Notes under the pieces: generated by a model
The model's input: the letters and a program-made list of their open reading frames with translations, nothing else
Databases searched by the model: none
Told to the model about the DNA's origin: nothing
Program-made: the position numbers and the translations under genes
Source: Alphaproteobacteria bacterium
Lineage (GTDB): Bacteria; Pseudomonadota; Alphaproteobacteria; Rhizobiales; Xanthobacteraceae
DNA length: 5,540 nt
Reading direction: 5' to 3'
NCBI GenBank assembly: GCA_005883115.1
Contig: VAZQ01000006.1
Span: 1 to 5,540 of the forward strand
Shown: one piece after another, positions 1 through 5,540 of the stretch
How the letters are laid out: every line of letters begins with the position of its first letter
How positions within the stretch are numbered: position 1 is the first letter of the stretch

Positions 1-1045
1 GTGCGCTGAGCAGCAACTGCATCCAGATGGCGCCCGAGATTTCCACCATCGCAAAATGCGCGGCAAAGGACAGGAATACGCCCAGGCAGAAGATTTCGAG
101 CGAGTGCTGCCCGCAGACGATCGGCGCCCACAGCCAACGCGATTTCAGCACCGGCCACTCGCGGGGAATGAACCTCACCGTCACCACCGCCAGCGCCAGA
201 AAATGCGCAAAGCGCAGCGCGTCGAGATTGACCTTATCGATCGGGTAGATCAGCTGCTCCAGCCAGTGCGGAACGTATTGGCCCATGCCGGGCAGATACC
301 AGGTCAGCGTAATAACGAAGGCGAACAAGAGATACGCGACCGCTACGCCCAAGGTGATCCGCGACTGCAACACCGCCCCGAGTCGTTGCGCTCCCCCCAG
401 CGCGCACCAGGCGCCGAACACGAACAGCAATTGCCAGGCAAATGGATTGAAATACCAATGTCCGCTGGGATAGCTCGGTAGGTTCCAGTTGAATTCCCAG
501 GTCAGCACATAGAGCAACACCGAAGCACCGAGCGCAAGCGAAGCTCTAAACTGCAGCAACCGCAGGATCGGCGGAAACAGCAGCAGCAGCACGATGTAGA
601 GCGGCAATATGTCCATGTTGGCCGGCTTGAACTTGAGCAGCAGCGCCTGGACGATCGTCACCTCCGGCTGTTTGAGAAAGTCGAGAATATTCATCTCTTC
701 GGCGTAAAGCGGGTTCTCGAAACTGGTCGCGACATAGGAAATTTCGGCGAGATAAATCGCGAACAGGAACACGTGGGCGACATAGATCTGCCAGACCCGC
801 CGCAGGATATGCGCGCCCGCGATCATGAACCCGCGTTCGCGCATCTCCTTGCCGTAGACGAAAGCCGCGGTGTAACCGGAGACGAAGACGAAGATTTCGG
901 TGGCGTCGCTGAAGCCGTAATTGCGGATCGTGCCCCAAGCGACCACGTTCGAGGGGATATGATCGAGGAAGATCAGCCAGAGCGCGAGTCCCCGAAACAA
1001 GTCGAGCCGCAGATCGCGTCCAGTGGTAACCACAGGGGCGTGCAT
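1..1045 (-). CDS. opgC: OpgC family glucan succinyltransferase (partial, runs off left edge)
   Basis: Integral inner-membrane protein predicted to add succinyl groups to osmoregulated periplasmic glucans; this function is family knowledge. Reading the minus strand from the ATG at 1045 gives 348 uninterrupted codons to the window edge, so only the extreme C-terminus is missing. Recognisable OpgC features are the N-terminal RDLRLDLFRGLALW (10-23), FLDHIPSN (26-33), GFSDATEIFVFVSGY (44-58), and the central NWNLPSYPSGHWYFNPF (186-202). At least eight hydrophobic segments are visible, roughly at 17-31, 50-64, 84-104, 147-165, 168-182, 202-217, 231-251 and 277-293, with another near 316-333. An in-frame ATG at 1078 would add 11 residues, and an in-frame TAA lies immediately upstream of it. 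I chose 1045 because the purine stretch GAAAGA sits 9 nt before it. It is divergent from apaG. The start is less certain than the identity. Confidence 0.92.
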   Translation of the reverse strand, partial: MHAPVVTTGRDLRLDLFRGLALWLIFLDHIPSNVVAWGTIRNYGFSDATEIFVFVSGYTAAFVYGKEMRERGFMIAGAHILRRVWQIYVAHVFLFAIYLAEISYVATSFENPLYAEEMNILDFLKQPEVTIVQALLLKFKPANMDILPLYIVLLLLFPPILRLLQFRASLALGASVLLYVLTWEFNWNLPSYPSGHWYFNPFAWQLLFVFGAWCALGGAQRLGAVLQSRITLGVAVAYLLFAFVITLTWYLPGMGQYVPHWLEQLIYPIDKVNLDALRFAHFLALAVVTVRFIPREWPVLKSRWLWAPIVCGQHSLEIFCLGVFLSFAAHFAMVEISGAIWMQLLLSA

Positions 1046-1202
1046 TGGCGGCGATCTTTCAAGCGGTGACGGATGCATTTAGATCTAGTGGACCTTTGCC
1101 GGGTTTGGAATCACCCCTCGCGACGGTTGCAGGCCCGGCGCTTAGGCTGTTCACTACGCTCGCACACGCGACACAGTGCCCGGAGCAGGTAGAGGCTCTC
1201 CG
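1046..1202. other. Divergent intergenic region between opgC and apaG
   Basis: This 157-bp gap must hold the 5' signals of both genes. I see no confident -35/-10 pair for either direction. A 6-bp inverted repeat, GCCGGG (1099-1104 region) and CCCGGC (about 1134-1139), is separated by about 30 nt and may be chance in GC-rich DNA. A GANTC site, GAATC, lies at 1108-1112. The apaG ribosome binding site, AGGTAGAGG, occupies about 1187-1195. Confidence 0.5.
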
Positions 1203-1613
1203 ATGGATGCCCCTAAAGCAGCGTATCGTGCCGTGACCCGCCAGATCGAGGTCACGGCCACGCCCCGCTTCCTGGCCGACCGCTCCTCGCCCGAGAACGG
1301 CTATTTCTTTTGGGCCTATACCATTACGCTCACTAATCGCGGGCGCGAGACCGTCCAACTCAAAACTCGTCATTGGCGCATTACCGACGCGCAAGGTCGC
1401 CTGCAGGAGGTGCGCGGCGCGGGCGTGGTGGGGGAGGAGCCGGTGCTCAAGCCAGGCGAGAATTTCGAATATACCAGCGGCGTCCCGCTGCCCACGCCTT
1501 CAGGTTTCATGAGGGGAACCTACGGGATGGTGACCGCGGCCGGCGAAAAGTTCGACATCGACATTCCTGCCTTCTCGCTCGATGCCCCACAGCGGGAGCG
1601 CACGATCAATTAG
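1203..1613 (+). CDS. apaG: ApaG (DUF525) protein
   Basis: A 136-residue protein consisting of one ApaG/DUF525 domain, an immunoglobulin-like beta-sandwich. The molecular role is poorly defined; in enterobacteria apaG neighbours the diadenosine tetraphosphatase gene and has been linked to magnesium/cobalt resistance (family knowledge). Family signatures are visible: YRAVTRQIEVTATPRF near the N-terminus (8-23), FFWAYTITLTNRG (35-47), RHWRITDAQG (56-65), the glycine-rich GAGVVGEEPVLKPGEN (72-87), FEYTSG (88-93) and MRGTYGM (103-109). The length matches alphaproteobacterial ApaG, slightly longer than the roughly 125 residues of E. coli. I chose the ATG at 1203 because AGGTAGAGG lies just upstream. 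An in-frame GTG at 1176 would add nine residues but has no ribosome binding site or homology support. It converges on hslO and is a monocistronic unit within the window. Confidence 0.95.
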   Translation: MDAPKAAYRAVTRQIEVTATPRFLADRSSPENGYFFWAYTITLTNRGRETVQLKTRHWRITDAQGRLQEVRGAGVVGEEPVLKPGENFEYTSGVPLPTPSGFMRGTYGMVTAAGEKFDIDIPAFSLDAPQRERTIN

Positions 1614-1640
1614 ACCACGTTCATTGTATTGACCTCCTAG

Positions 1641-1655
1641 GCACCCTTTCGGTGC
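1641..1655 (+). terminator. Small stem-loop after apaG, possible weak terminator
   Basis: A 5-bp perfect stem, GCACC/GGTGC, with loop CTTTC begins 27 nt past the apaG stop. It is followed on the plus strand by a pyrimidine-rich stretch (CTCCCTCTTCTGTC) rather than a true T run. As an intrinsic terminator it is weak, and it could also act as plain structure in a convergent gap. Confidence 0.3.
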
Positions 1656-1681
1656 GCTCCCTCTTCTGTCGGCAAAATCGA

Positions 1682-1708
1682 GTTCGCCGCTCGCGCTCCA
1701 GTGCGAAC
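1682..1708 (-). terminator. Inverted repeat after hslO, possible terminator of the arg-hslO operon
   Basis: GTTCGC (1682-1687) and GCGAAC (1703-1708) form a 6-bp inverted repeat with a 15-nt GC-rich loop, starting 9 nt past the hslO stop. On the minus strand the repeat is followed within four bases by TTTT (1677-1674). The position and T run fit an intrinsic terminator for the leftward operon, but the stem is short and the loop long. Confidence 0.35.
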
Positions 1709-1716
1709 GACATGCG

Positions 1717-2763
1717 CTAGGATGCCGGCCCAGCCACATCCATCGGCTCGAATACATAGGTCGAGTTGCAAAACTCGCAGGTAACCGTGATCTTGCCGTT
1801 CTCGACCATGTGGTCGCGGTCGTCCTGGGGAAAGCTGCGCAGCATTCGTTCGACGCGTTCGCGCGAGCACGAGCACTGGGCCTCTAAATCGCGGCTGCGG
1901 AAAACGCGCACGCCCCGTTCATTGAATAGCCGGTAGAGCAACCGTTCGGCCGAGGTATCGGGGTCGAGCAGCTCGACGTCCTCGACGCTCGCAACCCGCG
2001 CGCGGCCTTCGACCCAAGCGTCGTCCTCGGGCGCTGTCGGCAGCTCGATCCCCTCCGGCACGTCACCGGGGTCGAGGTCTGCCCGCTGGACGCGCTCCGG
2101 CGACTGGGGCAGGAACTGCAACAGCAATCCGCCCGCGCGCCAGTGGTGTCGCGCGCCACCCGCGCCCGCTCGCAGCTCCTCGGCGACAGCCAAGCGCACC
2201 CGGGTGGGGATCTGCTCCGAGCGCAGAAAATACTCGTGCGCGGCATGTTCGAGGCCCTTGCCTTCGAGCGCGACGATGCCCTGGTAGCGGGCGGTGTCCG
2301 GTCCCTGGTCGATGGTCATGGCCAGATGGCCGCGGCCGAGCAGCGCGCCCGCATCGGCGGCGCCTGCCGCAATGGCGGTCGCGACGCGAGCAGAATCGAA
2401 GCGGGCGCAGCCGCGCACCTTGCCAGGCGTGGTGTAGTCGATGACCAGCATTCGTACCGGCCCGTCGCTCTGAGTCTGAAGGATGAAGCGGCCTTCGAAT
2501 TTCAACGTTGAGCCGAGCAGCACGGTCAGCACGATGCCTTCGCCCAAAAGCTTCGCCACCGGCGCGGGATAGCTGTGACGCGACAGGATCGCGTCGATCG
2601 CCGGGCCAAAGCGCACGACCCGCCCGCGCAGGTCCAGCGCCTCGACCTTGAAGGGCAAGATCGTATCGTCGGCGGAGGTGGCGGCGGGCGCGCGTGCTGG
2701 AATTTCCATGCGGGGGTCAGACATGCTGGTTCGATATGTAATGTCGAGCGTCGAGGAGTTCAT
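1717..2763 (-). CDS. hslO: Hsp33 family redox-regulated molecular chaperone
   Basis: Cytosolic holdase chaperone that is inactive when reduced and zinc-bound, and activated by oxidation of its C-terminal cysteine switch (family knowledge). The frame gives 348 residues. The N-terminal Hsp33 core is recognisable from about residue 37, with LLGEGIVLTVLLGSTLKFEG (72-91) and FILQTQSDGPV (93-103). The redox switch is complete: CSC at 297-299 and CEFC at 329-332, i.e. the CXC and CXXC zinc ligands. An in-frame ATG at 2724 gives 335 residues (MSDPRMEIP...), which fits the length of rhizobial homologues better as I remember them. The ATG at 2763 is kept because a weak purine cluster precedes it and none precedes 2724, so the true start is open. 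It lies 79 nt after argF in the same direction and is probably the last gene of the argD-argF-hslO transcript. Confidence 0.95.
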   Translation of the reverse strand: MNSSTLDITYRTSMSDPRMEIPARAPAATSADDTILPFKVEALDLRGRVVRFGPAIDAILSRHSYPAPVAKLLGEGIVLTVLLGSTLKFEGRFILQTQSDGPVRMLVIDYTTPGKVRGCARFDSARVATAIAAGAADAGALLGRGHLAMTIDQGPDTARYQGIVALEGKGLEHAAHEYFLRSEQIPTRVRLAVAEELRAGAGGARHHWRAGGLLLQFLPQSPERVQRADLDPGDVPEGIELPTAPEDDAWVEGRARVASVEDVELLDPDTSAERLLYRLFNERGVRVFRSRDLEAQCSCSRERVERMLRSFPQDDRDHMVENGKITVTCEFCNSTYVFEPMDVAGPAS

Positions 2764-2790
2764 GCCCCGGCTCGAATTTCAGCGGAATCG

Positions 2791-2831
2791 GCTGCCGCTG
2801 CGTGGCAGCATCCAGCGCGCGTTCAACGCGC
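2791..2831 (-). other. Two adjacent stem-loops in the argF-hslO gap
   Basis: In the 79-nt gap, GCTGCC (2791-2796) pairs with GGCAGC (2804-2809) over a 7-nt loop. A few bases away GCGCG (2817-2821) pairs with CGCGC (2827-2831) over the loop TTCAA. No T run follows either on the minus strand, so they do not look like terminators. They could shield the upstream message end or modulate hslO translation; this is inference. Confidence 0.35.
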
Positions 2832-2842
2832 AGACCAAAACC

Positions 2843-3722
2843 CTACCGGGCGCTCAAGCACCAGGCCAAAATGCCTTTTTGGGCGTGCAGGCGGTTCTCG
2901 GCCTCGTCGAACACAATCGACTGCGGCCCATCGATCACTTCGTCCGTGACCTCCTCGCCGCGATGGGCCGGCAGGCAATGCATGAAAACGGCGCCCGGGT
3001 TGGCCAGCGCCATGAGACGGGCGTTGACCTGGTAGCGCGTGAGCAGGTTGTGCCGGCGTTGGCCATCCTTGTCGCCCATGGAAACCCAGGTATCCGTTAC
3101 CACGCAATCGGAGCCGCTCACCGCCTCCTCGGGCTCGCTGCCGATGTGAATCGCCGCGCCTGACGTTTTCGCCCAGTCGATCAACCATCTTTTCGGAGCG
3201 AGCTCGGGCGGGGTTGCCACTTGTAAGCGAAAATCGAACCGCTCGGCGGCATGCATCCAGGAGGTGAGAACGTTGTTGGAGTCACCGGTCCAGGCCATCT
3301 TCGAAAGTCATGAGGTCGGCGAGCACCTGGCAGGGATGCGAGCGACGCGTGAGACCGTTGATGACCGGCACGGTGGCATGCCGCGCAAGCTCGGTCAGAA
3401 TGTCATGATCGAGCGTGCGAATCATGATGATGTCCACATAGCGCGAGAGAACGCGCGCCGTGTCGGCGATCGTTTCGCCTCGCCCCAGTTGCATCTCCTG
3501 CCCGGTCAGCAGGATGGCCGCGCCTCCGAGCTGGCGCATGGCGACGTCGAAGGAGACGCGGGTGCGGGTCGAGGGCTTATCGAAGATCATAGCAAGCGTG
3601 CGCCCCTCGAGCGGCCGCGCATCGACTTGGCGGCGCGCCTTCATAGCGCGGCTCGCCTCGATCATCCCGCGCAGCTCTTGCGCGGGGATGTCGATGAGGT
3701 CGAGGAAGTCGCGGCCCTTCAT
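2843..3722 (-). pseudogene. argF: Ornithine carbamoyltransferase, frameshifted by an internal deletion
   Basis: Encodes cytosolic ornithine carbamoyltransferase, which makes citrulline from ornithine and carbamoyl phosphate, but not as one frame. The first part (3722-3282, 146 codons) starts at an ATG overlapping the argD stop as ATGA, with AGGAG 7 nt ahead. It carries the carbamoyl-phosphate motifs STRTR (51-55), IRTL (101-104) and HPCQ (129-132). After LMTFE (137-141) it reads out of frame to a TGA. The second part (3298-2843) continues the protein in another frame from AWTGDSNNV and holds TWVSMGDK (70-77) and HCLPAHRGEEV (107-117), ending normally with KGILAWCL. Known family members have about 11 residues (of the type EHRGPIKGRTV) between FE and AWTGD; here only 4 nt lie there, so about 29 bp are missing. 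Each half is otherwise intact, so the lesion is recent or an assembly error. Alternatives are two separately translated half-proteins or artefact. Confidence 0.85.
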
Positions 3723-4939
3723 CTCGCCGCTCCTCGTTTTTGCGGCTTTTCCTGCGCCTTGGCGATGCGAGCACAGGCCCGCTCGAGGCGCCTGACCGCT
3801 TCCGCTATCTCCTCCTCGCTCACGATGAGCGGCGGCAGCAGCCGCACGACGTTGTCGCCGGCCGCGGCCGTGATCATCTTCTCTGCCCGCAGCTCGTCGA
3901 CGAGCTCAGCACTCGGCACGGCGGCGCGCAGACCGACCAGGAGCCCTTCCCCGCGCAGTTCGGCCACTACCGTGGGATAGCGGTCGGCGATCGCGGCGAG
4001 CTTTTGTTTGAGCACGAGCGAGACCCGGCGCACGCGCTCGAGAAAACCGTCGGCGAGCACTACGTCGAGCACGGCCCCAGCAGCGGCCATCGCGAGCGGG
4101 TTCCCGCCAAAGGTCGAGCCGTGCGTGCCCGTCGTCATGCCCTTGGCCGCCTCCGCCGTGGCGAGGCAGGCGCCCAGGGGAAAGCCACCGCCCAAAGCCT
4201 TGGCAAGCGCCATGATATCCGGCGTGACGCCACAGCGCTGGTAGGCGAAGAACTCGCCAGTGCGGCCGACGCCGGTTTGCACCTCGTCGAACACCAGCAG
4301 CAATCGATGCTCGTCGCACAGCCGCCGCAGCGCGCGCAAGAATTCGCTTGGCACAACGCGCACGCCGCCCTCGCCCATGATGGGCTCGATCAGGATCGCG
4401 GCGGTCTCGGGCCCGACCGCCCGCTTGGCCGCTTCGAGATCGCCGAACGCCACCTGGTCGAAGCCCTGGACCACCGGGCCGAACCCGTCGAGATATTTCT
4501 TCTGACCGCCGGCGGCGAGGGTGGCGAGGGTGCGGCCGTGGAAGGCGCCCTCGAACGTGACCATGCGGTAGCGTTCGGGCCGACCGCTCGCCGACTGATA
4601 TTTGCGCGCCATTTTGATCGCGCATTCCATGGCTTCAGCACCGGAATTGGAGAAAAACACCACGTCCGCGAAACTCGCGGCGCATAGGCGTTCGGCGATC
4701 CGTTCGCTCTCGGGGATGCGGTAGAGGTTGGAGACGTGCCAGACCTTGTGGGCCTGTTTCGTGATCGCTTCGACGAGGTGCGGATGCGCGTGGCCGAGCG
4801 CATTGACGGCAACCCCCGACGTGAAATCGAGATAGCGGTCGCCATTGGTCGCGACGAGCCAGGCGCCTTCGCCGCGTTCGAAAGCAAGATCGACGCGCGC
4901 GTAGGTCGGCAGCAAATGCGATATTTGGGCGCTACTCAT
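3719..4939 (-). CDS. argD: Acetylornithine aminotransferase, PLP-dependent class III
   Basis: Converts N-acetylglutamate 5-semialdehyde to N-acetylornithine with glutamate as amino donor; in many bacteria it also serves as the succinyldiaminopimelate aminotransferase of lysine synthesis (family knowledge). The 406-residue protein has the usual length and landmarks: SGVAVNALGHAHPHLV (41-56), FFSNSGAEAMECAIK (95-109) for the cofactor phosphate, FHGRTLA (133-139), LIEPIMGEGG (183-192), FDEVQTGVGRTG (217-228) with cofactor-ring Asp218, and LAKALGGGFPLGA (245-257) with Schiff-base Lys247. GTHGSTFGGNPLA (271-283) is also kept. No in-frame ATG, GTG or TTG lies between the start and the promoter, so the ATG at 4939 is well supported although no clear Shine-Dalgarno precedes it. 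Its TGA overlaps the argF ATG, implying translational coupling. It is transcribed away from gcrA and preceded by a strong promoter candidate and a stem-loop leader. Confidence 0.97.
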   Translation of the reverse strand: MSSAQISHLLPTYARVDLAFERGEGAWLVATNGDRYLDFTSGVAVNALGHAHPHLVEAITKQAHKVWHVSNLYRIPESERIAERLCAASFADVVFFSNSGAEAMECAIKMARKYQSASGRPERYRMVTFEGAFHGRTLATLAAGGQKKYLDGFGPVVQGFDQVAFGDLEAAKRAVGPETAAILIEPIMGEGGVRVVPSEFLRALRRLCDEHRLLLVFDEVQTGVGRTGEFFAYQRCGVTPDIMALAKALGGGFPLGACLATAEAAKGMTTGTHGSTFGGNPLAMAAAGAVLDVVLADGFLERVRRVSLVLKQKLAAIADRYPTVVAELRGEGLLVGLRAAVPSAELVDELRAEKMITAAAGDNVVRLLPPLIVSEEEIAEAVRRLERACARIAKAQEKPQKRGAAR

Positions 4940-4968
4940 CGACGAGCCGACAATCCGCAGAAACGAAA

Positions 4969-4992
4969 CGTGCCGCCTCTCCGGGCGGCACG
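4969..4992 (-). promoter_or_regulatory. Perfect 9-bp stem-loop at the 5' end of the argD transcript
   Basis: CGTGCCGCC (4969-4977) and GGCGGCACG (4984-4992) form a perfect 9-bp inverted repeat around a 6-nt loop. On the minus strand it is followed by TTTCGTTTCT. It begins about 7 nt downstream of the -10 hexamer of the argD promoter, i.e. at or next to the expected transcript start, and leaves about 30 nt to the argD ATG. The loop and 3' arm contain GGAGAGG, a Shine-Dalgarno-like string too far (36 nt) from the ATG to serve argD directly. It could be a stabilising 5' hairpin, a repressor operator, or a terminator/attenuator given the T-rich tail. Confidence 0.5.
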
Positions 4993-4999
4993 GTAAGGT

Positions 5000-5027
5000 A
5001 TTCTATTGCTGCGTGCTCGCCTGTCAA
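5000..5027 (-). promoter_or_regulatory. Sigma70-type promoter for argD
   Basis: On the minus strand, TTGACA (5027-5022), a perfect -35 hexamer, is separated by 16 nt from TAGAAT (5005-5000), five of six matches to TATAAT. It points at argD and predicts transcription from about 4992-4994, giving a leader of about 53 nt. It is the best promoter match I found in the window and would drive argD-argF-hslO. Confidence 0.65.
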
Positions 5028-5327
5028 CATCAGGCAAAGGCCGCGCCGCCAGCTGCAAAAGTTAGCCGCAATACACAGCCGTGCAGATAAGTGTGGACGC
5101 ATTGGCCAACGTGAACAGAACATGTGGAAGCAGGTCGAGGGGACTCTTGCGCCTGACTCCCGCCATATTGTAGCTTTTCCCTCGTCGAATACGACATTTC
5201 GTGCGGCGGACAGTCACTAGCGTCAATCGGTAGCGCGGGTATGCGTCGGGCCAACTGATCGTTGCCCAGACCCGCAGTGGGATTCTGTCTCGACGTCTCC
5301 GCCGTCGCGGCTGGCGAGGAGCTTGAC
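5028..5327. other. Intergenic region upstream of gcrA, no gene seen
   Basis: These 300 bp lie between the argD promoter and the gcrA start. I find no protein frame with a ribosome binding site and family resemblance, and no RNA gene I recognise. The base composition is more mixed than in the genes, with AT-richer patches near 5054-5075 and 5163-5200. It holds three GANTC sites, an 8-bp palindrome TTGGCCAA (5102-5109), and TACAAT on the minus strand (5172-5167) without a partner -35. It should contain the gcrA promoter, but no hexamer pair stands out. Confidence 0.5.
5142..5285. promoter_or_regulatory. Three GANTC (CcrM) methylation sites upstream of gcrA
   Basis: GACTC at 5142-5146, GACTC at 5155-5159 and GATTC at 5281-5285 match the CcrM adenine-methylation site. 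A fourth, GAGTC, lies inside gcrA at 5390-5394. In Caulobacter and relatives GcrA acts with sigma70 at promoters carrying methylated GANTC (established knowledge). About one site is expected by chance in this length, so three is only suggestive. Confidence 0.3.

Positions 5328-5540
<213 letters not shown>

Noticed and set aside
56..481. 141-codon plus-strand frame antisense to opgC
   Set aside because: The opposite strand encodes a clear membrane transferase; this frame has no motif and low-complexity Arg/Gln composition.
546..938. 130-codon minus-strand frame inside opgC
   Set aside because: It is a shifted reading of opgC; the correct frame gives continuous OpgC motifs through the same bases and its sequence is arginine-rich in the manner of GC-rich shadow frames.
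3282..3310. Programmed ribosomal frameshift joining the two argF frames
   Set aside because: No slippery heptamer or downstream structure is visible, and a frameshift would still leave about ten linker residues missing, which points to a deletion.
3740..4687. 315-codon plus-strand open frame antisense to argD
   Set aside because: It mirrors argD, which has clear PLP-enzyme motifs and full length. Long antisense frames are common in GC-rich DNA, and this one shows no family motif or ribosome site.
4932..5123. 63-codon minus-strand frame whose stop overlaps the argD start, considered as a leader peptide for attenuation
   Set aside because: Its start lies upstream of the argD promoter, so the predicted transcript would not contain it. 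It has no Shine-Dalgarno and no run of arginine codons.
5062..5166. 34-codon minus-strand frame beginning MAGVRRKSPL with TACAAT just before it
   Set aside because: No ribosome site, no partner -35 at normal spacing, and no recognisable family. The basic start is too weak as evidence of an arginine-sensing leader.

Overview
The window reads as a chromosomal stretch of a high-GC alphaproteobacterium, most likely of the Hyphomicrobiales (Rhizobiales). The basis is the presence of gcrA, a cell-cycle regulator restricted to Alphaproteobacteria, next to an argD-argF-hslO block and apaG, an arrangement I recall from Bradyrhizobium/Rhodopseudomonas-type genomes. No mobile element, CRISPR array, tRNA or rRNA was seen.

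Layout, left to right. (1) Positions 1-1045, minus: an open frame leaving the left edge that encodes OpgC, a multi-pass membrane protein that succinylates periplasmic glucans. (2) Positions 1046-1202: divergent intergenic region. (3) Positions 1203-1613, plus: apaG. (4) Positions 1614-1716: convergent gap with two small inverted repeats. (5) Positions 4939 down to 1717, minus: a probable arg operon, argD (acetylornithine aminotransferase), argF (ornithine carbamoyltransferase) and hslO (redox chaperone Hsp33). argD and argF overlap by ATGA. argF is broken in this sequence. (6) Positions 4940-5327: divergent regulatory region with a good sigma70-type promoter for argD and a perfect 9-bp stem-loop at the predicted transcript start. 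(7) Positions 5328-5540, plus: the first 71 codons of gcrA, running off the right edge.

ArgD and ArgF are consecutive users of the ornithine branch of arginine synthesis: ArgD aminates N-acetylglutamate semialdehyde and ArgF carbamoylates ornithine to citrulline. hslO looks like a co-transcribed passenger.

The most notable observation is the argF lesion. About 29 bp seem to be missing at the junction of the carbamoyl-phosphate and ornithine domains, leaving two open half-genes that overlap by 17 nt, with every visible catalytic motif kept. The argD leader architecture is second. I see no convincing new biological system here; the window is mostly well-known housekeeping genes.
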